Notes under the pieces: model-generated
Told to the model about the DNA's origin: nothing
Database searches by the model: none
The model's input: only the letters and a program-made list of their open reading frames with translations
Shown here: positions 38,424 to 45,161 of the stretch, piece after piece
Layout of the letters: every line of letters begins with the position of its first letter
Position numbering within the stretch: position 1 is the stretch's first letter
Position numbers and translations under genes: made by a program
Assembly (NCBI GenBank): GCA_003615045.1
Contig: ML014262.1
Coordinates: forward strand, 1-45,161
Direction: 5' to 3'
Length of the DNA: 45,161 nucleotides
DNA from: Caulochytrium protostelioides
Taxonomy: Eukaryota; Chytridiomycota; Caulochytriomycetes; Caulochytriales; Caulochytriaceae

Positions 38424-41279
38424 TCAGCGGCCTCCCGGGATCGCCAGACGGGACCGGTGCGGTGCCGCTGGCGCTGCCTGGCCGAGCGGTGCCGCCGCGC
38501 GTTTGGACCCGCCTCCAGGCCCGGCACGCGGCCGAGCGCCGCCACCGTCCGCGCCAGGACCGGCGGCGGCGCCATGGCGTCCGAGTCCCGACCAGGGGCC
38601 CCCCACGCGCAGATCCGACGCCGGTCGCGCGGCGGAGATGGCCGTGCGAGAGTAGCATGCGAGGCCCGTGGCCCATGCGGGCGCCGCAGTCGTTGCGGGC
38701 GCCGCGGTCGAAGCCGCCCTCGAGCCCTGGGCGCCAGGCGGGGGCGCTACCGGCATGGGCCGCGATGGCGAGCCAAGCGCCGTCGCGGGTCCGCCGCCGG
38801 CCGAGGCGGACCACGTGGACGGCGACGGCGACGGCGCCGACGTCGACGCCGACGCCGACGCCGAGGATGTCGACGACGCCGACGAGGACGAGAACGACGA
38901 GGAGGACGAGGACGCGGACGAGGACGCGGCCGCTATGGCAGGCCGAGCACGGCGGGGGCTCGTGGCCGTGGGCCGGCGGGCCCGACGCGATGCCGCAGGC
39001 GCCGGGGCGACGGCCGGCGTCACGGGCGACGCCGCGGGCGACGTGAGCGCCGTCGTCCAGCGGCTCGGCGACAGCGCCACCTGCGCGGGAGGCATGGCCC
39101 AGCGCAGCGTGACCGGCGCCTGGGCTGGCGCCGTCGTGGGCGCGTCCCTCAGCGTCGCCGCGACCCGAGCCGATGCCGGCGTTGGCCGGGCCGCGGGCGG
39201 CTCGGGCGGCTCGGGCGTGACCCCCGTGACCACGGCCGCAGCCCCGGGGGACGCGGCCACGTGGGGCGCCGGGCGCGACGGCGCCGCCAACGGCGCGCCA
39301 GGCTCCTCGCCGATTGGCGACAGACGGGACGTCGGCCGGCGTGTGGCCCGCGTGGAGCGCCACGACATCGACGACGCCGCCGAAGGCGCCAGGGAGGGCG
39401 TCGGGGGCGCGGCGGGCGGCGCGGCCACGGAGGCCCCGGCCGTCGACACGAGCGACGGCGACCACAGCGGCGAGGCCACGCTCGCGTCGCGCGGCGCGGG
39501 CGCGCTGGCCGCCGCTGACTTGGCGCGCTGCGCGGCACTTTGCACGATGGCACGGCGCATGGGCCGCGGCTCGGGCATCGGCCGGCCGGGCGAGGGCGGC
39601 GTGGACGGCGCGAAAACGGGCGCGGCGGCGGCGGCGGCGGCGTCGTGCGGGAACCCGCCGACCGGCTCGGCCGCGGGCGCGATCAGCGGCCCCTCGGAGG
39701 GGGCCGGAGGGCGTGGCGGGGCCGCATGCCAGGCGGCCACGGCCTGCCGCAGGTCCCGGACGGTCCAGGCGCGCGCTTGGCCCGTCTCGGGGGCGATCGG
39801 GCCGACCGTCATCGGCGCCGCGGTATGGACCAGGTGCAGCGCGGCCTGGCCGACGGCGCGGGTTGCTGCGTAGGCGGGGTCGCCGCCATGCGGGCAAGCA
39901 ACGGGCGTCGGGGTCGTCGGGCAGTGGCAGCCGGTCGTGGGGTTGCTCGGCAGCTGGAAGGGGTCACAGACGAGCGGGTTCGGCAGCGCCGGGATACTGA
40001 TGAGATGGTGCTGGGCGGCCGGGATGCCGCGCGCGAGCGGCATCAGGTAGGCCAGCGCGTCCTGCGCCTCCATGGCAACGAGCCGGGCGCGGCCGCCCGG
40101 CCCGTCGGTCGGCGCGGGGCCTGCGCTGGGCCGGGGCGCCACGGCATCCCCGACGAGGTCGGCGCGGTGGTGGACGCAAGCATCGGTGGCCCAGCCGCCC
40201 GACGGCCAGCACGGCGGCGACAGGGCGGCGGCCGTTCCTGGCGCGGCCGCCGCGACGCCCGCGGCGGGCGTCCGGCGGCGGGCCTGCGCCCACCGGCCTA
40301 GCGCGGTGAGGGACGTGATGCGACGGCGGTGATTCGACGGCGCGGCCGTCGCTGCCGTCGGGGGTCCCGCCGTGGCCGCGGGTGTCGTGCGCCAGGCAGG
40401 ATCGCTGGGCGGCGCCGGCGTATGCACGACATGAATGACGCGTGGCACGTGTGGCGTGAGCTGCCAGGGCGAGTGGCCGGCGCGGGCGACGAGGCGCGTG
40501 GCCACGCGGTCGAGCAGCCGGGTCGTCATGCGGCGCATGGGCGTGTCGCGCGGCCGCGCCGGCGCGCGCAGCGGCACGCCGGGCGGCTCGGCCGCGGGCG
40601 CCTCGACCACATACAGATGGGAGCTGACGAGCGCGACCCACTCGAGCACGTGCGCATACGCGTGCTGCTGGTACCGCTGCGCGGCGGCGACCCACGCGGC
40701 GAGGTCGGCGTCGACGTCGGCGTCGTCGCCGTCGGCGGCGGGGCGCGCGTGCGGCGCGAGATCCGGCACGGGCTCCCAGCCGTCGACCTCGAGCAGGACG
40801 AGGTCGGTAGGCGGCGGCGGCGCGTCGGCCGTCTCGCCGGCCGGCGGCCACCACACGGGGCAGCGCGTCACCGTGACGTTCGGCAGCCGCACCGGCGTGC
40901 CCGGCGCCGGGAGCGCCGCGGCCGTCGCCGCGGGCGGCGGCGGTGCGTGGATCGGGAACCGCGCGGCGTTGTTCGACAGCAGGTTGAGCCACGTCGACTT
41001 GCGCGCGCCGCGGGGCCCGACGGCGGCGACGACGAGCACGGGCCGGTCCGGCGCGGCGTGCAGCGCCGCGGCGCCGGCGGGATGCGGGCGCGGCGCCGTC
41101 GGGGCCGGCGCCGCGGCGAGCCGGCGGCGCGCGGCCGTGGCGGCCGCCCGCGACGGCCACACGAGCGCGTCGTACGTGAGCAGCGGCTGCGGCGCCGCCG
41201 ACTGCAGCTCGGGCGGGCCAATAACCGTGGCGGCGCGGGCCGGCGGCGGCGACGGCAGCGCGGCCAGCGGCGTCGGCAT
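38424..41279 (-). CDS. P-loop protein, possibly the nonsense-mediated decay factor SMG9
   Basis: 951 residues from the ATG at 41279; the frame opens at 41315 only with GTG. A P-loop lies at 88-96, GPRGARKST. It aligns with SMG9's GLQGTGKSM but has Arg in place of the Gly before the Lys. Downstream the order also resembles SMG9: a strand ending in Asp (LLEVDGWEP, 163-170), a hydrophobic segment HVLEWVALVSSHLYVVE (210-226), PRVIHVVHT (279-287), and AVGQAALHLVH...ARAWTVRDLRQAVAAW near 475-517. SMG9 is a G-domain regulator of the SMG1 kinase in mRNA surveillance. A Cys/His cluster at C438, C451, H452, C453, C462 and H464 has no counterpart I know of in SMG9. Residues after about 520 are Ala/Ser/Pro-rich and may be disordered or partly misannotated. 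The SMG9 assignment rests on motif order only; it could be another divergent P-loop protein. Confidence 0.6.
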   Translation of the reverse strand: MPTPLAALPSPPPARAATVIGPPELQSAAPQPLLTYDALVWPSRAAATAARRRLAAAPAPTAPRPHPAGAAALHAAPDRPVLVVAAVGPRGARKSTWLNLLSNNAARFPIHAPPPPAATAAALPAPGTPVRLPNVTVTRCPVWWPPAGETADAPPPPTDLVLLEVDGWEPVPDLAPHARPAADGDDADVDADLAAWVAAAQRYQQHAYAHVLEWVALVSSHLYVVEAPAAEPPGVPLRAPARPRDTPMRRMTTRLLDRVATRLVARAGHSPWQLTPHVPRVIHVVHTPAPPSDPAWRTTPAATAGPPTAATAAPSNHRRRITSLTALGRWAQARRRTPAAGVAAAAPGTAAALSPPCWPSGGWATDACVHHRADLVGDAVAPRPSAGPAPTDGPGGRARLVAMEAQDALAYLMPLARGIPAAQHHLISIPALPNPLVCDPFQLPSNPTTGCHCPTTPTPVACPHGGDPAYAATRAVGQAALHLVHTAAPMTVGPIAPETGQARAWTVRDLRQAVAAWHAAPPRPPAPSEGPLIAPAAEPVGGFPHDAAAAAAAPVFAPSTPPSPGRPMPEPRPMRRAIVQSAAQRAKSAAASAPAPRDASVASPLWSPSLVSTAGASVAAPPAAPPTPSLAPSAASSMSWRSTRATRRPTSRLSPIGEEPGAPLAAPSRPAPHVAASPGAAAVVTGVTPEPPEPPAARPTPASARVAATLRDAPTTAPAQAPVTLRWAMPPAQVALSPSRWTTALTSPAASPVTPAVAPAPAASRRARRPTATSPRRARPAIAAASSSASSSSSSFSSSSASSTSSASASASTSAPSPSPSTWSASAGGGPATALGSPSRPMPVAPPPGAQGSRAASTAAPATTAAPAWATGLACYSRTAISAARPASDLRVGGPWSGLGRHGAAAGPGADGGGARPRAGPGGGSKRAAAPLGQAAPAAPHRSRLAIPGGR

Positions 41280-41821
41280 CGCGCTCACGGACGGCGGGCG
41301 GCGGGCGTCGACCACGGGGCGGGGCCGATCGGCAGGGTCTGCGGACGCGGTCCGAGGAAGGACGGCGTGGCAGATCGCAATGGCGGGTGCCCCGAGGCGT
41401 GCAGCAGAGACAAGCGCGGTCGGGCGGCGGGCGAGCGATGCCGAGGGGAGGCCGGCGACGAGAGCGGCAGCTAGTTCACGGCCAGCGAGGCGCCGTCGCG
41501 GCGATCCGCGGCCATCGCGTGATCGGGTGGCGGCCGACGGTGCTCAAGTCAGTTGATCGCGGTCGAGCACCGACCGGCATGCGCATGCGCCGCGGGTGAC
41601 CCGTGAACCGGCGCCGTTCACGATCGGTCGATGTGGGGGCGTGATAGGCACGCGCGTCCACGATGATCCGCGGGCGGCAGCGGCGGCGGCACGCGGCGGT
41701 GGCCCAAGCATGCTGCAGCCGCCGTCGTCAGGGATCTCCCTCGCGGGCGCGGTGCCTTCGGTCCTGTACGACCGTTGCCCCTCACGGTCGCCGGGCCAGC
41801 GCGCGCCGCCGCCGCCGCCGC

Positions 41822-41875
<54 letters not shown>

Positions 41876-42289
41876 TGCGCCACCTATCGGAGCTCCAAAA
41901 AACACAAGAGCACATCTCCCGAAGGCGGTCGGCCACGGATAGGCGCGACGATCTCGCCTCCCGCGGGAGGCCAGCGGTCCCTGCGGCCCGCGTGGCTTGA
42001 CGGGGCTTGCTCCAACCCGCCCTGCGCCCAGCCTGTCGATCAAGGGCTCCCAGCGCCCCCGAATCGGCGTCGCCATCGCACGAAACGCAGAAGGTCCTGT
42101 GCGCGTGTGTGAAGGGCGGGTATAAATTACATGGCGCGGGTCATGCCTGCATCTCGCTTCGGAGCCTGTGGCGGTTCGCCGACCATCAACGGAGCATGCC
42201 ACCATCAGCCTCGGCAGCAGCTTCGGCAACGCGAACGTCACCACGGCGGCGGCGGCCGCAGCGGGACCACGCCGTCAGAAGCACCCGCT
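41280..42289. other. Gap upstream of the SMG9-like gene
   Basis: About 1 kb with no recognised gene. It contains a GCC/GTC triplet array (about 41806-41875) and an isolated TATAAAT at 42121 on the plus strand with no credible gene behind it. Confidence 0.5.
41806..41875. repeat. (GCC)n/(GTC) triplet array
   Basis: Mostly GCC triplets with regular GTC changes over about 70 bp in non-coding DNA. Confidence 0.88.
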
Positions 42290-44329
42290 TTACTTGGACG
42301 CTGACTCATCGCAGAGCAGCGCCGTCAGCTCCATCGGCATCACGAGCGGGTAGTCGGGTTGGTCGCTCAGCGCCACGATGAGCGCCTTGCGCAGCGTGTC
42401 ATAGACGGGGTCAGTGGACGCTAATCGCCGCCAAGCGCCATCGAGCAGCAGGCATCAGCAAGCAAACACGCAAGCAAGGGTGAGTTCGAGGCCGCCATCA
42501 CCATCATCCAACAAAGCGGTGGCAAAGGTGAGATGCCATTGGGACGTACCTTCCGATGCCCAGTGGGCGTTCAGTTCAAAGAGGGCCGCTTCGTCGTCCG
42601 TGAAACAGACGACGCCGGCCGGATACTTTTCGGCGCGCGGCGCGCAGGACAGCGCCCGCTCCTTGCGCAGACTCAGCGCCATGGCGGTCGGCGCCGCGGC
42701 GCCCGGCGCGGCGGCGCTGTCCCCGCCGGCGCCGGTCGCAGCGCCGACCAGCGCGTGCCAGTCGCCGCCGCGCGCTTCGACGGGCGAGATCGGCGACGGC
42801 GGCTCGGAGTGCGGATGATACGCCATGTGCGTGCGGACGGCCGTCGGCAAGTCGGGCGAGTACGGTGACGTGACGGTGGCCGCCGGCGAGACCAAGCCGC
42901 TGCCGCCGCTGCCGCCGCCGCCGCTTGCGCCGTCCTCGCCGGCCCGCTGCGTCGTGATCGCCGCCGGTGCCAGATACAGCGGGTTGACGAGGCCCGATGG
43001 CGCCACGCCTGGGGACTCGGCGCCTGCGCCGCCGCCGGCCGCCGCAGCCGCGGTGAGGGCGCCCGTCACCAGATGGGGCAAGCCGTGCCCCGCCGCGGGG
43101 GGATGCGCGCTGCCGGCCGACGGCGGGTAGCCCGAGAGCGGCGTGGCGCTCGCCGTGCCGAGGGGGCCCGGCGCGTTCATGGAGATGCGGCGATGGAGGC
43201 CGGCGCTGGCGCCGGCGCCGCCCGGGAGGCCGGCGGCGGCGGCCAGCGCGGCGTTGGCCGACCGGTGCGGCGCGGCCATCAGGCTCGCCAGCTTCGTGTC
43301 CTGCTGCTGCTGCTGGCTGGCGTCGATCTCCTGGCGCAGGTTCTCGAGGATCGAGTCGGCGTCCGTGCTCAGCATCATGGCGCCGCGCGCCGGCTGCATG
43401 TCACCGACGGTGTAGCCGCGGGCGCGGGCCAGCCCGTGACCGACGCCGGGGCCGATTGCGCCCGGCAGGTGCGCCGCGGGCGCGGGCGCCGCCGCCGCCA
43501 CCGCCGCCCCAGCTGCTGCTGCTGCGTCCGGTGCGAGCGCGCCGAAGGGCATGGCGCCGCGCACGGTCGGACTCGCGCTGGACGGCACGGCCGTGGCGGC
43601 GTTCGGCGAGACGGGCGGGCCGAGGCCGCCGGCCTGCGTGTTGAGCGCGGTGAGGCGCGCCTTGACGCTGCCGGCCGGGATCTCGGGCTTCGGGGGCGGC
43701 GGCGGCAGGCCGCCCGCGGGCACGGCGGGCACGGCGGGCACGGCGAGCGTGGCTAGCGCCGGGGGACTCAGCGCGGGATGGTTGAAGCCGGCCGTCGAGA
43801 CGGTGAGCGGGCTCGGCGGCTTGGCGACGGCCGGCGGCGGCGCGAGCGGCGGCGCGGCGAGCGGCGGCGCGCCGAACGCCGCGGCGCTGCGGCCGAGGGC
43901 GCCGGCCGCCGTGGCGGGGGCCGAGGCGGCGGACGGCGAGCCGGCTGTGATCGTCGTGGCAGACAGCGACGCCCCCGGCGATGGGCCCGCGAGGGACGCG
44001 ACGGGCGAGAGCAGTGAGAGGGTGCGCGGCGTGTCGGGACTGGCGCCGACGACGGTGCTGCTGCGGGTGCTGCCGAGGCCGCTGGCCAAGCCGCCCGCGA
44101 GGCCACTACTGGCGGCGGTCGCGGACTCGTGCCACAGCGGCGAGGGCACGGCGGTCGCGCCGCTCAGGGGCGTCGGCAGCCCCGACGGCGAGCCATGGCC
44201 CGTCGCCGGCGGCGCGGCGTGGCCGGCGGCGGCGGCGGCCTTCTGCTCGGCGACTTTGGCCCACGGTGACACGGGTTTTTTGGGCGCGTCGGGCCCGAGT
44301 CCGGGGCGCCGAAGCAGACCGTCGGCCAT
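42290..44329 (-). CDS. Two-exon protein of unknown function with a conserved-looking C-terminus
   Basis: Read on the minus strand, exon 1 is 44329-42550 and exon 2 is 42420-42290, giving 636 residues. The donor is GTACGT at 42549 and the acceptor GATTAG ends at 42421; phase 1 is preserved. Without splicing the frame runs into the intron and stops at 42455. Splicing instead joins FTDDEAALFELNAHWASE to ASTDPVYDTLRKALIVALSD and ends in LLCDESASK, a complex, non-repetitive sequence that looks like a folded C-terminal unit of about 70 residues. The N-terminal 370 residues are Ala/Pro/Gly/Ser-rich; a short helix DADSILENLRQEIDASQQQQ lies near 318. The start MADGLLRRPGLGPDAPKKPV is the first ATG. 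I do not recognise the family. Confidence 0.7.
42421..42549 (-). other. Intron of the unknown gene (129 bp)
   Basis: GTACGT donor and TTAG acceptor, phase 1. Confidence 0.75.
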
Positions 44330-44750
44330 CCTGCGTCAGATGCGTGAAGACGCAGCGCTGGGGTCGACTCAAGCGGGAGCGGCACGAGGGATGGAGCGAC
44401 GGGGTGGGAAGTCGCAGGCGAATCAGGCACGGTCCGGTAACGGCCAGCCAGGGTCAAGCGGCAAGCGTCTGATGCGGATGCGGATGCCGATGCGGGTGGC
44501 CGTCAGACGGTTGATAGAGGGTTGATAGAGGGCATTGGCCAGCGCGTCCGAGTGGCCACGTCAGATGAACGGCTCCGGTGACTCTGGCTGCTGCTGCTGC
44601 TGCGGCCGCTGCTAAGGGCCCCCCCCCCGCGGTCGCTTGGGAACGCCACGTGGTTCGCGACGTCGCGCACGATCGGAAGTTCTTGCGTCCCGCATCACTG
44701 TTGGTGGCTGTCGATGGATGCCGTCGAGGGCGCCGTCGCCGCCGATCTGA

Positions 44751-44842
44751 GCCGATGGCCGATGGCTGCTAGCCGACAGCCAATAGCTGCTAGCCGACAG
44801 TCAATAGCCAATAGCCGATAGCCGATAGCCGATAACCGATAG
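44751..44842. repeat. Degenerate GCCGATA/GCCAATA repeat
   Basis: Seven- to nine-base units such as AGCCGATA, AGCCAATA and GCTAGCCGACA repeat over about 90 bp. Confidence 0.8.
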
Positions 44843-44986
44843 CGTCAGGACCACTTCCCGGGCGGCTCGGGTCAAGCGGGGCGACCCATGCTCCCATGCG
44901 ACCACGCGTGGCCCATCGTGGCCCGCGGCGCGGCGCCGATCCCTCGGAGCGACGGCGGGCGCCATGCGGCAGATTGTATCTCCGCT

Positions 44987-44989
<3 letters not shown>

Positions 44990-45021
<32 letters not shown>
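44990..45021. repeat. (CGG)n microsatellite
   Basis: About ten uninterrupted CGG triplets. Confidence 0.9.
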
Positions 45022-45161
45022 GCCGCGCTGAAGGCGGCGGCGGCGGCGGCGTCACGGTCCGGCAGGAGCGCCCCCGGCGTGCGCCAGGCCAATCGAGCGA
45101 CGCTCGTCTTGGACGGCGGCGGCCGTCGCTGCCGCCGCCGCCGCCGCCGTCGCCGCCGCCG

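Larger units (their letters stand above)
44330..45161. other. Right end of the window, simple repeats
   Basis: The 5' flank of the unknown gene, then a degenerate GCCGATA/GCCAATA repeat (44751-44842) and a CGG tract (44990-45021). The last 60 bases are GCC/GTC triplets. No gene is supported; one may begin beyond the edge. Confidence 0.5.

Noticed and set aside
42121-42127. TATAAAT on the plus strand
   Set aside because: There is no credible plus-strand gene downstream, and the next 300 bp are the 3' exon of a minus-strand gene.
1-45161. CRISPR arrays, virus-derived elements, reverse-transcriptase or transposase genes
   Set aside because: No regularly spaced repeat array and no polymerase, integrase, capsid or transposase motif was seen on either strand.

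Overview
The window is eukaryotic nuclear DNA of very high G+C, with protein genes on both strands, few and short spliceosomal introns, and gene-free stretches full of microsatellites. Gene content (class I histone deacetylase, Rheb GTPase, sugar-porter transporter, DOCK-type exchange factor with an SH3 domain, METTL25-type methyltransferase, an SMG9-like protein) fits an early-diverging zoosporic fungus; a Caulochytrium-like GC-rich chytrid is my best guess. That assignment is inference, because no rRNA or barcode gene is present.

Layout. 6-78: tRNA-Phe(GAA). 79-1924: no recognised gene. 1925-4075 (+): disordered Ser/Pro/Ala-rich protein, convergent with an HDAC8/Hos1-like deacetylase at 4289-6016 (-). 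6737-6976 (-): broken fragment of the proteasomal ATPase Rpt6, directly beside the first copy (6995-7302) of a dispersed repeat. 7395-8045 (-): Rheb. 8046-13797: 5.7 kb without a convincing gene. 13798-15288 (+): sugar transporter. 15289-17929: repeats. 17930-19879 (+): poly-Gln protein, convergent with a giant apparently intronless DOCK gene at 20312-30229 (-). 32027-33496 (+): secreted protein of much lower G+C than its neighbours, convergent with METTL25 at 33587-35488 (-). 36178-36472: second copy of the dispersed repeat. 36549-37557 (-): three-exon ankyrin protein with a 25-nt microexon. 38424-41279 (-): SMG9-like P-loop protein. 42290-44329 (-): two-exon protein of unknown function whose conserved-looking C-terminus lies in a 131-nt last exon.

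The genes form no operon. Functionally they include growth signalling (Rheb to TOR; DOCK to Rac/Rho), chromatin, RNA surveillance, sugar uptake and one candidate secreted effector. The points most worth a second look are the AT-richer secreted gene, the dispersed repeat sitting at the same place and orientation 3' of two different genes, the Rpt6 fragment beside it, the two intron structures recovered by splicing logic, and the degenerate Walker A of the SMG9-like protein. No virus-derived element, CRISPR array or autonomous transposon was seen.
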